DNA from: Eubacteriales bacterium
GTDB taxonomy: Bacteria > Bacillota_A > Clostridia > Lachnospirales > Lachnospiraceae
DNA length: 44,068 bases
NCBI GenBank assembly: GCA_030533315.1
Contig: JAUNJL010000016.1
Span: 1 to 44,068, forward strand
Reading direction: 5' to 3'
The position numbers and the translations under genes were made by a program. Below are positions 24,181 to 33,249 of the stretch, piece by piece (the first letter of the stretch is position 1; each line of letters opens with the position of its first letter). The notes beneath the pieces are model-generated. The model was not told the origin of the DNA. It worked only from the letters and a program-made list of their open reading frames with translations, and did no database searches.

Positions 24181-27174
24181 ATGAGCGATATTATGACTTG
24201 TATGTCCTTTGAGCAGATGATGAACTGGATCTTGGAGGAGAAAAAGACAAAGGGGACGGTTTTCGGTCTCCACAGAGCATGGAAGGCAGAGGAGAATCCT
24301 CTGACGATTTTTGGACGTAAGCTGGAGACCCCCATCGGACCGGCTGCCGGCCCCCACACACAGCTGACCCAGAACATCGTGGCTTCCTATTATGCCGGAG
24401 CTCGTTTCTTTGAGCTGAAGACCGTACAGAAGATGGACGGCGCTGAGCTTTCCGCCTGTGTAAACAAGCCCTGTATCCGGGCTGAGGACGAGTGCTACAA
24501 CTGTGAGTGGTCCACGGAGCTGACCGTTCCCGATGCCATGAACGAGTACATCAAGGCTTGGTTCCTGCTTCACGTGATGGCAAAGGAATTTGACCTGGGC
24601 TCCGCTGACGGCTTCCAGTTCAATATTTCCGTAGGCTATGACCTGGCAGGCATCAAGGAGGATAAGGTGAACACCTTCGTGGATTCCATGAAGGACGCAA
24701 AGGACACCGCCATCTTCCAGGAGTGCAGACAGTGGCTGCTGGATCACATTGACATCTTCGAGAAGGTGACAAAGGAAGACGTCCTTGCCATCCCATCCGA
24801 GATCTGTAATTCCGCTACCATCTCCACTCTGCATGGATGTCCTCCATCTGAGATCGAGAGCATTGCAAACCACCTTCTGAAGGAAAAACATTATCACACC
24901 TTCATTAAGTGCAACCCCACCCTTCTTGGCTATGAGTTCGCAAGAAAGACCATGGACGAGATGGGATATGACTATATGGCATTTGGAGATTTCCACTTCA
25001 AGGACGATCTTCAGTATGAGGACGCTGTTCCCATGTTTACCCGCCTGATGGCTCTTTCCAAGGAGCTGGGTCTGGAGTTCGGCGTGAAGCTGACCAACAC
25101 CTTCCCTGTGGACGTGACGAGACAGGAGCTTCCCAGCGAGGAGATGTACATGTCCGGAAAATCTCTGTTCCCACTGTCCATCGCACTGGCAGCAAGGCTT
25201 TCCAAGGAGTTTGACGGCAAGCTGCGTATCGCATATTCCGGCGGTGCAGAGTATTACAACATTGACAAGATCGTGGGCTGCGGCATCTGGCCTGTAACGG
25301 TTGCCACCACCCTGCTGAAGCCGGGCGGATATCAGAGATTTTCTCAGATGGCAGACAAGGCTCTGGCAGCAACCGCCCGTGAGTGGAAGGGTGTCTGTGT
25401 AGAGTCCGCAGAGGCTCTTGCCAAGGCTGCAAGAACGGATGCCCGCCATGTGAAGAACATCAAGCCCCTTCCCAGCAGGAAGACGGATCAGGATGTTCCC
25501 CTTCTGGACTGCTACTTTGCACCCTGCAGCCAGCAGTGCCCCATCCATCAGGATATTCCTCAGTATGTGCGCCTGACCGGCGAGGGCAAGTTCGGAGAGG
25601 CTCTTTCCGTGATCATGGAGAAGAACGCCCTTCCCTTCATCACCGGTACTCTCTGTGCACATACCTGTATGAATAAATGTACCCGTACCTTCTATGAGGA
25701 GTCCGTGAACATCCGCGGCACGAAGCTGACCGCCGCTGAGAATGGCTACGACCAGGTGATCGGCTCCGTGAAGGCTGGCGAGCCCGTGAATGTGAAGGCT
25801 GCCATCGTAGGCGGAGGTCCGGCTGGTATTTCTGCCGCTTACTTCCTGGCCAGAGCCGGCGCAAAGGTGACCGTGTTCGAGAAGGAGGAGAAGCTGGGTG
25901 GTACCATCCGTTACGTGATCCCGAGCTTCCGTATCGGAGACGAGGCAATTGACAAAGATGTTTCCTTCATCGAGAAGATGGGTGTTACCGTGAAGACGGG
26001 CTGCGCCGTTACCGATGCTGCCGCTCTTCTGAAGGATGGCTTTGACGCAGTGGTTCTCTGCGTTGGTGCAAACGAGCCTGGCACCCTTTCCCTGGAGAAG
26101 GGCGAGGCCCTCAATGCCATCGAGTTCCTGCGCAGCTTCAAGGAGAAGAACGGAGATGTGGATCTGGGCGAGAACGTGGTCGTGATCGGCGGTGGAAACA
26201 CGGCTATGGATACCGCCAGAGCTGCGAAGCGCACAAAGGGCGTGAAGAAGGTTTCCCTGGTTTACAGAAGAACAAGACGTTATATGCCGGCTGAAGAGGA
26301 TGAGCTGTTGGAGGTTCTGGGAGACGGCGTTGAGTTCTGCGAGCTTCTTGCTCCCGTAAGCCTGGAGAACGGAAAGCTTCTCTGCAAGAAGATGGAGCTG
26401 TCCGCTATGGACGCATCTGGCAGAGCTTCCGTGACCGAGACTGGCGAGACGGCCTATGTGGACGCAGATACGGTGATCGTGGCTGTAGGTGAGAAGGTTC
26501 CCGCAGGCTTCTACAAGGCGAATGGTATGGACGTGACGGAGAGAGGCAAGGCTCTTCTGGACAAGAAGACTCTGATGAGCAGCGTTCCTGGCCTTTATGT
26601 AGCTGGTGACGGTGCAGGCGGAGCAGCTACCATCGTAGAGGCGATCCGCGACGCACAGCTGGTGGCTGAGGCGATCCTGAAGCAGGCTGTGACAAAGGAC
26701 GCACCTCTCATGGCATCCAGAGAAGACTGTGTAGATAAGAAGGGTATCCTTGTTTCTGAGAGTGAGGCAGAGACAGAGAAGGATCGCTGCCTGAGCTGCA
26801 GCACCGTTTGCGAGAACTGTGCGGACGTATGCCCCAACCGTGCCAATATTTCCATCAAGGTTCCTGGCATGGAGATGAACCAGATCATCCATGTGGACTA
26901 TATGTGTAACGAGTGCGGCAACTGTGCGACCTTCTGTCCTTACGCCAGCGCACCCTACAAGGATAAATTCACCTTGTTCGCAAACAAGAAGGATATGGAA
27001 GACAGCACCAACGACGGCTTTGCCGTACTGGACAAGGAGTCCGGCCTTTGCTTCATCCGTCTTGGCGGAGAAGGAAAAGAGGCTTCCGTATTTGATGAGA
27101 ACAGCGGCGTATTCGACGGGCTTCGTCGCCTGATGGCAGCTGTGATCCGCGATTATGGATATCTGATTCCTTAA
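24181..27174 (+). CDS. ygfK: YgfK, putative selenate reductase-type Fe-S flavoprotein
   Basis: A 997-residue multidomain reductase. Residues 1-420 form a dihydroorotate-dehydrogenase-like FMN barrel (TPIGPAAGPHTQL, STLHGCPPSEIE, FIKCNPTL, YSGGAEYYN). Next comes the GltD-type Fe-S domain with C444, C449, C453 and CAHTCMNKC near 490. Then come an FAD fold (GGGPAGISAAYF, about 542) and an NAD(P)H fold (GGGNTAMDTA, about 669). A C-terminal two-cluster ferredoxin domain closes it (from C870, CSTVCENCADVCP; then CNECGNCATFCP). These are the modules of dihydropyrimidine dehydrogenase, but with the barrel moved to the front. It is often annotated as selenate reductase from E. coli work; in this island a role in reducing a purine-ring intermediate, or as electron partner of XdhD, is more likely (inference). 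RBS AAAAGGAG; codon use is that of a highly expressed gene. Confidence 0.93.
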   Translation: MSDIMTCMSFEQMMNWILEEKKTKGTVFGLHRAWKAEENPLTIFGRKLETPIGPAAGPHTQLTQNIVASYYAGARFFELKTVQKMDGAELSACVNKPCIRAEDECYNCEWSTELTVPDAMNEYIKAWFLLHVMAKEFDLGSADGFQFNISVGYDLAGIKEDKVNTFVDSMKDAKDTAIFQECRQWLLDHIDIFEKVTKEDVLAIPSEICNSATISTLHGCPPSEIESIANHLLKEKHYHTFIKCNPTLLGYEFARKTMDEMGYDYMAFGDFHFKDDLQYEDAVPMFTRLMALSKELGLEFGVKLTNTFPVDVTRQELPSEEMYMSGKSLFPLSIALAARLSKEFDGKLRIAYSGGAEYYNIDKIVGCGIWPVTVATTLLKPGGYQRFSQMADKALAATAREWKGVCVESAEALAKAARTDARHVKNIKPLPSRKTDQDVPLLDCYFAPCSQQCPIHQDIPQYVRLTGEGKFGEALSVIMEKNALPFITGTLCAHTCMNKCTRTFYEESVNIRGTKLTAAENGYDQVIGSVKAGEPVNVKAAIVGGGPAGISAAYFLARAGAKVTVFEKEEKLGGTIRYVIPSFRIGDEAIDKDVSFIEKMGVTVKTGCAVTDAAALLKDGFDAVVLCVGANEPGTLSLEKGEALNAIEFLRSFKEKNGDVDLGENVVVIGGGNTAMDTARAAKRTKGVKKVSLVYRRTRRYMPAEEDELLEVLGDGVEFCELLAPVSLENGKLLCKKMELSAMDASGRASVTETGETAYVDADTVIVAVGEKVPAGFYKANGMDVTERGKALLDKKTLMSSVPGLYVAGDGAGGAATIVEAIRDAQLVAEAILKQAVTKDAPLMASREDCVDKKGILVSESEAETEKDRCLSCSTVCENCADVCPNRANISIKVPGMEMNQIIHVDYMCNECGNCATFCPYASAPYKDKFTLFANKKDMEDSTNDGFAVLDKESGLCFIRLGGEGKEASVFDENSGVFDGLRRLMAAVIRDYGYLIP

Positions 27175-27198
27175 GTACAATGAAATAACGGTTCTTTT

Positions 27199-27268
27199 CC
27201 TGCCGTCAGGCAGGTGAACAAAGATACATGAAGGGTTTAGCCCCGGGCACAGTGTCTGCCCGGGGCTA
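27199..27268 (+). other. Two intercistronic hairpins between ygfK and xdhD
   Basis: CCTGCC-GTCA-GGCAGG (27199-27214) and a 12-bp perfect stem, TAGCCCCGGGCA (27238-27249) with TGCCCGGGGCTA (27257-27268). Neither is followed by T residues. They may set mRNA stability or differential expression within the operon. Confidence 0.65.
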
Positions 27269-27312
27269 GGCCACACTAAGCGTAAAAGAAAAAGATGTCT
27301 GGAGGTTAGCCT

Positions 27313-29877
27313 ATGTATTGTTTTTATGTCAATGGAAAAGAGTATCGGGAGGAGAAGGATGGCCGTCTTTTGCCGTTCCTCCGAAACGTGTGCGGCCTGA
27401 AGTCCGTGAAGGACGGCTGCAGTGAGGGTGCCTGCGGTACCTGTCACGTTCTGGTGGACGGAAAGGCCGTGAAGGCCTGCGTACAGAAGCTGTCCAAGCT
27501 GGATGGCTGCCACATCCTTACCGTGGAAGGCTTTGAGAAGGAGGAGCAGGAGATCTTTGTCCGTGCCTTCGGTGAGGCGGGGGCTGTGCAGTGTGGATTC
27601 TGTATCCCAGGCATGGTCATCAGCGCAAAGGCGCTCCTGGACAAAAATCCGGATCCCACAAGGGCGGATGCGGCAGATGCCATCAAAAACAACATCTGCC
27701 GGTGTACCGGCTACAAGAAGATCATCGATGGAATCCTTCTTGCCGCAAAATACAAAAAAGAGGGGCTTCCTCCAGAACAGGAGCATTCCTGGAAGCTGGG
27801 CGACCGCGTTCCCCGTCTGGATGTACGGGAGAAGGTGCTGGGCTATGGAGAGTTTGCAGATGACATAGAGATGGAAGGTATGATTTATGGAAGCGCCGTC
27901 CGCTCAGAGTACCCGAGAGCCAGGGTGCTGGCCATCCACACGGAGGAGGCGAAGGCCCTTCCTGGAGTGGTGGCAGTGTACACGGCGGAGGACGTGCCGG
28001 GTAAGGTGAAGATCGGTCATTTGAAGGAGGACTGGGACGGTCTGGTACCGGTGGGCAGTCTTGTTCATTTCCTTGGCGACGCCATCGCACTGGTGGCTGC
28101 AGAGACTCCGGAGATCCTGGAGGAGGCCAAGAAGCTGGTGAAGGTGGAATATGAGGTACTTCCTATGGTGAGGGATTACCACGAGGCTATGAAGGAGGAT
28201 GCTCCCAGGGTGCATGAGTCTGAGGAAAGCAATCTTCTGGCACACTGGAAGGTGAGCCGGGGAGATGCGGCGGCTGCCATTGGAAAGTCCGACTATGTGC
28301 TGACGGAGACCTTCCACACCCCATGGAACGAGCACGCCTTCCTGGAGCCGGAGTGCTCGGTGGCTGTACCGGATGGGGACGGTGTGCTGATCTACTCCTC
28401 CGACCAGAGCGTTTATGATACCCAGAAGGAGTGCATGGCTTTCCTTGGCCTGCCTGCTGACAAGGTAAAAGTAAAGAATAAGCTGGTGGGAGGCGGCTTC
28501 GGAGGCAAGGAGGATGTGATCCTTCAGCACCATGCGGCCATGATCGCCTACCTTACCAAGCGCCCGGCGAAGGTTCGTCTCACCAGGGCGGAGAGCCTGC
28601 TGATCCATCCCAAGCGTCACTCCATGGATATGAAGTTTACCATGGGCTGTGACAAGAACGGTATCATCCAGGGCGTGATCGCAGAGGTTGTCACCGATAC
28701 AGGTGCTTATGCTTCCCTGGGAGGACCAGTGCTCCAGAGAGCCTGCACCCATGCCTCTGGACCATACAACTACCAGAACTTCTCCATCGATGGAAAGGCT
28801 TACTATACGAACAATCCTCCCGCCGGAGCTTTCCGAGGATTCGGCGTGACCCAGACCTGCTTCGGCGTGGAGATGCTCCTCACCAAGATGGCAAATGAGG
28901 TGGGCATCTCTCCCTGGGAGATCCGTTACCGGAACGCAATACGTCCGGGCCAGGAGCTTCCCAACGGTCAGATCGTGGATGAGAGCACCGGCCTTGTGGA
29001 GACCCTGGAGGCGGTGAAGGAAGACTTCGAGAACAATCCCAGAGCCGGTATTGCCTGCGCTATGAAGAACGCCGGCGTGGGCGTGGGACTTCCCGACTGG
29101 GGACGTTGCCGCCTGCTTGTGAATGATGGCCGGGTGGAGATACACACGGCAGCCTCCTGTATGGGACAGGGTGTCGGTACGGTAATGGTACAGATGGTGA
29201 GGGAGATGACAGATCTTCCGAGAGAGCAGATCTATTACAACGGCTCCAACACCTACGACTCTCCGGAGACTGGAACGAGCTCCGGCTCCCGTCAGACGCT
29301 GGTTACCGGTGAGGCTGTGCGGAGAGCCTGCGAGAAGCTGGTTTCCGCTCTTCAGGGAAAAACCCTTCAGGATCTGGAGGGCCAGGAGTTCTACGGAGAG
29401 TATTTGGCAAAGACGGATCCTATGGGCTCCGATCTGAAGAACCCGGTTTCCCACGTGGCCTATGGCTATGCCACCCATGTGTGCATCCTGAACGAGGACG
29501 GCACCGTGCAGAAGATCGTGGCTGCCCATGACGTAGGAAAGGCTGTGAACCCGCTTTCCATCGAGGGTCAGATCGAGGGCGGCGTGGTCATGTCCTGCGG
29601 CTACACCCTTACAGAAAAATATCCACTTAAAGATTGCAAACCTACCGCAAAATATGGTACACTTGGTTTAATGAAAGCCAATAAGATTCCTGACGTTAAG
29701 AGCGTGATCGTGGAAAAGGCAGGCTTGAATGTGGCTGGCGGAGCCATCGGTATCGGAGAGATTACCTCCATTCCCACATCTCCCGCCATCGCCGGCGCTT
29801 ATTATAAGATGGACGGCGAGTTCAGGACTTCCCTGCCTCTGGTGCACACGCCTTATGAGAAAAAGGCAAAGGGCTGA
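27313..29877 (+). CDS. xdhD: XdhD-type molybdenum hydroxylase, fused 2Fe-2S and Mo subunits
   Basis: An 854-residue purine-hydroxylase-type enzyme in which a ferredoxin-like part is fused to the molybdopterin part. The 2Fe-2S ligands are C36, C41, C44 and C56, then CGFC and CRC in the helical domain (about 95-135). The Mo part keeps xanthine-dehydrogenase active-site features: GGGFGGKE (about 393-400, its Glu matching bovine Glu802), AFRGFG near 507-512 (Arg matching bovine Arg880) and GEIT with Glu816 as the likely catalytic base. No FAD domain is fused, and no ygfM-like FAD gene is adjacent; YgfK or XdhB may take the electrons. The family is linked to a selenium-containing Mo site through yqeB/yqeC. 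Start ATG 27313 follows GGAGG. Highly expressed codon pattern. Confidence 0.92.
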   Translation: MYCFYVNGKEYREEKDGRLLPFLRNVCGLKSVKDGCSEGACGTCHVLVDGKAVKACVQKLSKLDGCHILTVEGFEKEEQEIFVRAFGEAGAVQCGFCIPGMVISAKALLDKNPDPTRADAADAIKNNICRCTGYKKIIDGILLAAKYKKEGLPPEQEHSWKLGDRVPRLDVREKVLGYGEFADDIEMEGMIYGSAVRSEYPRARVLAIHTEEAKALPGVVAVYTAEDVPGKVKIGHLKEDWDGLVPVGSLVHFLGDAIALVAAETPEILEEAKKLVKVEYEVLPMVRDYHEAMKEDAPRVHESEESNLLAHWKVSRGDAAAAIGKSDYVLTETFHTPWNEHAFLEPECSVAVPDGDGVLIYSSDQSVYDTQKECMAFLGLPADKVKVKNKLVGGGFGGKEDVILQHHAAMIAYLTKRPAKVRLTRAESLLIHPKRHSMDMKFTMGCDKNGIIQGVIAEVVTDTGAYASLGGPVLQRACTHASGPYNYQNFSIDGKAYYTNNPPAGAFRGFGVTQTCFGVEMLLTKMANEVGISPWEIRYRNAIRPGQELPNGQIVDESTGLVETLEAVKEDFENNPRAGIACAMKNAGVGVGLPDWGRCRLLVNDGRVEIHTAASCMGQGVGTVMVQMVREMTDLPREQIYYNGSNTYDSPETGTSSGSRQTLVTGEAVRRACEKLVSALQGKTLQDLEGQEFYGEYLAKTDPMGSDLKNPVSHVAYGYATHVCILNEDGTVQKIVAAHDVGKAVNPLSIEGQIEGGVVMSCGYTLTEKYPLKDCKPTAKYGTLGLMKANKIPDVKSVIVEKAGLNVAGGAIGIGEITSIPTSPAIAGAYYKMDGEFRTSLPLVHTPYEKKAKG

Positions 29878-29949
29878 TCTGCGGAAGGAGCGTACCTTGT
29901 AGTTTCCTCCTGACGAGTTGTCCGGGGGATCGGTAGACGGCATAGTTTG

Positions 29950-30006
29950 GAGCCGGACAGTCCTTTCGGGAAGCTCAGCTTCCCGAGGGCCTGTCCGGCT
30001 CTTTTT
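29950..30006 (+). terminator. Strong terminator-like hairpin between xdhD and xdhA
   Basis: An 11-bp outer stem, GAGCCGGACAG (29950-29960) with CTGTCCGGCTC (29991-30001), encloses a 9-bp inner stem TCGGGAAGC/GCTTCCCGA and is followed by TTTTT. It splits the rightward arm into ssnA-ygfK-xdhD and xdhABC-yqeBC-mocA. No convincing promoter is visible between it and xdhA at 30080, so it may be a partial terminator. Confidence 0.85.
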
Positions 30007-30079
30007 GCTTTTCGGGAAGGTCATGGACTTCCAAATCTGCAATAGACGGCGCAGCCGCTGCGCCAGGAAAGGGGAAAAA

Positions 30080-32353
30080 ATGATCGGTAAAAGTGTTCCA
30101 AGAGTAGACGCATATGAGAAGGTGACGGGGCGGGCCAAGTTCACCGACGACATGATCCTGGATCGGTGTCTGGTGGCAAAGGTGTACCATGCTTCCATTG
30201 GAAATGGAAGAGTGAAGTCCATTGACACCACCAGGGCAGAGGCACTGGAGGGAGTGGTAAAGGTGGTGACCTTTCGTGACGTGCCGGCCCACACCTATCC
30301 CACCCCCGGCCATCCCTGGTCCGTGGAGACGGCCCACCAGGACGTGGCGGACCGAAATCTCCTCACGGGCCGCATCCGGTATTACGGGGACGATATTGCC
30401 GCCGTGGTGGCGAAGGACGAGGTGACGGCCGCAAAGGCCCTGAAGCTGATCCAGGTGGAGTACGAGGAGTATCCCGTAGAGATCCATCCCAGGGAATCCA
30501 TGAAGGGCACCGTGCCGCCCATCCATGAGGAAAGGCCGGACAACATCCTGGCCAGCTCCCGGTTTTCCATTGGGGATGGGGAGGAGGGGATGAGGAGGGC
30601 GGCCTACGTGGTAAAGAAAAGCTACAAGACCTCCATCGTCCAGCATTGTCACATCGAGAACAACATTTCCTACGCCTACATGGAAAAAGGCCGGGTGGTG
30701 GTGGTGTCCTCCACCCAGATCCCTCATATCGTCCGCCGGGTGATCGGCCAGGCCCTGGGGATCGGCTGGGGCCAGGTGCGGGTGATCAAGCCCTATGTGG
30801 GAGGCGGCTTCGGCAATAAGCAGGAGGTCCTTTATGAGCCTCTGAACGCCTTTCTCACCATGGCGGTGGGGGGAAGGCCGGTGAAGCTGGAGCTGAGCCG
30901 GGAGGAGACCTTCTGCAATACAAGGACCCGCCATTCCATCGAGTACGACATGGAGGCGGGGGCGGATGAGGAGGGGCGCCTGACGGCAAAGCGGATGCGG
31001 GCCTATTCCAACCAGGGAGCCTACGCCTCCCACGGCCACGCCATCGCCGCCAATGGACTGACCTCCTTCCGTCTGCAGTATGCCTGCCCCAACATCCAGG
31101 GGGAAGCCTTTACCATCTATACCAACTGCCCCACGGCCGGCGCCATGCGGGCCTACGGCATTCCGCAGGCAGCCTTCGTGGGGGAATGCCTTATGGAGGA
31201 TCTGGCCTATGCCTGTGGGATGGATCCGCTGGAGTTTCGGCGGAAAAACCTGATCAAGGGCTTTTATGCGGACGAGTATCTGAAGCCCATCGCAGCCAAC
31301 ACCAACGGCATTTTTGAGTGCCTGGAGAAGGGGGCTGATTACATCCATTGGGAAGAAAAACGAAAGGCCTACGCCCATCAGAGCGGCACCCTGCGGCGGG
31401 GAGTGGGGATGGCTCTGTTTTCTTATAAGACGGGCGTGTGGCCCATCTCCCTGGAGATCTCGGGAGCCAGGATTTCCCTGAATCAGGACGGGAGCGTCCA
31501 GCTGATGGTGGGGGCCACGGAGATCGGCCAGGGTGCGGACACCGTGTTTTCGCAGATGGCTGCGGAGACCCTGGGGCTGGATCTTTCCATGGTACATATT
31601 GTTTCCACTCAGGATACGGACGTGACGCCCTTTGACACGGGGGCCTACGCTTCCCGCCAGTCCTTTGTCACCGGCACGGTGGTGAAGGAATGCGCCCAGC
31701 TTCTGAGAGATAAGATTCTGTCCTATGCCGGGATTCTCCTGAAGGAGGAGAAGGATTCCCTCAACCTTTCTGATGGATGGATCTGGAAGGGGGAGGAGAG
31801 AAGGATGAGCCTGTCGGACCTTGCCCTTGAGAGCTATTACAGCCTGACCGATTCCTCGGCCCTGACGGCGGAGGTCTCCCGCCAGGTCAAGAAAAATACC
31901 ATAGCCACCGGCTGCTCCTTTGTGGAGATCCAGGTGGATATGGCCCTTGGGAAGATCCAGGTGCTGGATATGATCAATGTCCATGACAGCGGGCGGCTGC
32001 TCAATCCCCAGCTTGCCCGGATGCAGGTTCACGGGGGAATGTCCATGGGCCTTGGCTACGGCCTTTCGGAGCAGCTGATCCTGGATGAAAAAACAGGGCG
32101 TCCTCTGAACGGCACTCTGCTGGATTATAAGATTATGACCACCATGGACACCCCTGAGCTTTCGGCCGCCTTCATAGAGCTGGAGGATCCGGAGGGTCCC
32201 TATGGAAATAAGGCTCTGGGAGAGCCTCCGGCCATTCCCGGAGCGCCGGCCATCCGAAACGCCCTGCTTCATGCCACCGGCGTGGCCTTTGACGAGATCC
32301 CGCTGACGCCTCAGAGACTGATTGAGGGTTTCCGGGCCGCCGGATTGATTTAA
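30080..32353 (+). CDS. xdhA: Xanthine dehydrogenase-type molybdenum subunit
   Basis: A 757-residue molybdopterin-binding subunit starting at the ATG after AGGAAAGGGG (the frame is open upstream but runs through the terminator). Family segments: GKSVPRVDAYEKVTGRAKFTDD at the N-terminus, GGGFGNKQ (241-248), AMRAYG (Arg357) and LGEPPAIPGAPA with Glu715 as catalytic base. Compared with XdhD, position 248 is Gln instead of Glu, and the Arg motif reads AMRAYG instead of AFRGFG. The two enzymes therefore probably differ in substrate. It works with the FAD subunit (next gene) and the 2Fe-2S subunit, the three-subunit XdhABC arrangement of E. coli. Codon use is less biased and richer in GGG than in ssnA-ygfK-xdhD. 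Confidence 0.92.
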   Translation: MIGKSVPRVDAYEKVTGRAKFTDDMILDRCLVAKVYHASIGNGRVKSIDTTRAEALEGVVKVVTFRDVPAHTYPTPGHPWSVETAHQDVADRNLLTGRIRYYGDDIAAVVAKDEVTAAKALKLIQVEYEEYPVEIHPRESMKGTVPPIHEERPDNILASSRFSIGDGEEGMRRAAYVVKKSYKTSIVQHCHIENNISYAYMEKGRVVVVSSTQIPHIVRRVIGQALGIGWGQVRVIKPYVGGGFGNKQEVLYEPLNAFLTMAVGGRPVKLELSREETFCNTRTRHSIEYDMEAGADEEGRLTAKRMRAYSNQGAYASHGHAIAANGLTSFRLQYACPNIQGEAFTIYTNCPTAGAMRAYGIPQAAFVGECLMEDLAYACGMDPLEFRRKNLIKGFYADEYLKPIAANTNGIFECLEKGADYIHWEEKRKAYAHQSGTLRRGVGMALFSYKTGVWPISLEISGARISLNQDGSVQLMVGATEIGQGADTVFSQMAAETLGLDLSMVHIVSTQDTDVTPFDTGAYASRQSFVTGTVVKECAQLLRDKILSYAGILLKEEKDSLNLSDGWIWKGEERRMSLSDLALESYYSLTDSSALTAEVSRQVKKNTIATGCSFVEIQVDMALGKIQVLDMINVHDSGRLLNPQLARMQVHGGMSMGLGYGLSEQLILDEKTGRPLNGTLLDYKIMTTMDTPELSAAFIELEDPEGPYGNKALGEPPAIPGAPAIRNALLHATGVAFDEIPLTPQRLIEGFRAAGLI

Positions 32354-32370
32354 AAAGGGGGAGATTGTCC

Positions 32371-33249
32371 ATGTACGATATTGGAGCTTATTACAATGCA
32401 AAAACCATAGAGGAGGCTGTTTCTCTTCTGGAGCAGCATCCGAAGGCCAGGATCATCTGCGGGGGCAGCGACATGCTGGTGAAGATCCGGGAAGGCCGGA
32501 TGGCCGGGACGGATCTGGTGTGTATCCGGGAGATTCCCCAGCTTTACGGCGTGACCATGAACGATCAGGGGGAGATTCTGGTGGGAGCGGCCACCACCTT
32601 TTCCCATTTGGCGGCGGACGGCCTGATCCGCCGGCACGTTCCCGTGCTGGGGGAGGCCGTGGATCAGGTGGGCGGGCCACAGGTGAGGAATATAGGTACC
32701 ATCGGGGGAAACGTCTGCAACGGAGCGGTGAGCGCGGACAGCGCCCCGGCCCTCTTTTCCCTGAATGCCATTCTGGAGACGGCCAGCCCTCAGGGGAATA
32801 GGCGGATCCCCATCGGAGAGTTTTATGAGGGGCCAGGCCGGGTGAGGCTATCTCAGGGGGAGGTGTTGACCAGGCTGGTGATTCCCAGGGAGGGATATGA
32901 GGGCTGCTCTGGCCACTATATCAAATATGCCATGCGGGACGCCATGGACATCGCCACCCTGAGCTGCTGCGCAGTCTGCCGGGTGGAGGATGGGATTCTT
33001 TCGGAGGTGCGGATCACCTTCGGAGTGGCCGCCCCGGTTCCCCTGCGTCTCACCAGGACGGAGGAGGCGCTGAGGGGAAAGCCGGTGTCGGAGGAGCTTT
33101 ATGACCAGGTTCGGGATCTGGTGCGCCAGGAGATCACCCCCAGGGATTCCTGGAGGGCATCCAGGGCCTTCCGCCTGCAGGTGGGAGGAGAGATCGCCGC
33201 CAGAGCCCTGAAGGAGGCGGTGGAGAAGGCAGGAGGTGAGAGGGCATGA
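32371..33249 (+). CDS. xdhB: Xanthine dehydrogenase-type FAD subunit
   Basis: A 292-residue flavoprotein subunit. Start ATG 32371 lies seven bases after AAAAAGGGGGAG. The FAD-binding segments are ARIICGGSDMLVKIREG, in the first lobe, and VGGPQVRNIGTIGGNVCNG in the second, where R-N-x-G-T-x-G-G-N is diagnostic for the CO-dehydrogenase/xanthine-dehydrogenase flavin fold. The C-terminal domain (FGVAAPVPLRLTRTEEAL) is complete. It passes electrons from the 2Fe-2S clusters to NAD+ or another acceptor. It overlaps xdhC by four bases (ATGA). It is the only stand-alone FAD subunit in the window and might also serve XdhD. Confidence 0.92.
   Translation: MYDIGAYYNAKTIEEAVSLLEQHPKARIICGGSDMLVKIREGRMAGTDLVCIREIPQLYGVTMNDQGEILVGAATTFSHLAADGLIRRHVPVLGEAVDQVGGPQVRNIGTIGGNVCNGAVSADSAPALFSLNAILETASPQGNRRIPIGEFYEGPGRVRLSQGEVLTRLVIPREGYEGCSGHYIKYAMRDAMDIATLSCCAVCRVEDGILSEVRITFGVAAPVPLRLTRTEEALRGKPVSEELYDQVRDLVRQEITPRDSWRASRAFRLQVGGEIAARALKEAVEKAGGERA

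Noticed and set aside
24019..27786. A 1255-codon open frame on the minus strand over ygfK
   Set aside because: It is antisense to a clearly recognisable gene, its translation is low in recognisable motifs and rich in His/Leu/Gly, and its openness is explained by the strong codon bias of the real genes on the plus strand.
29918..30079. N-terminal extension of XdhA
   Set aside because: The extra 54 codons run through the terminator hairpin and T-tract and have no similarity to the family; the ATG at 30080 with AGGAAAGGGG is a far better start.
29975..32401. An 808-codon open frame on the minus strand over xdhA
   Set aside because: It is a shadow of the GC-rich third codon positions of xdhA; no ribosome binding site or family resemblance was found.
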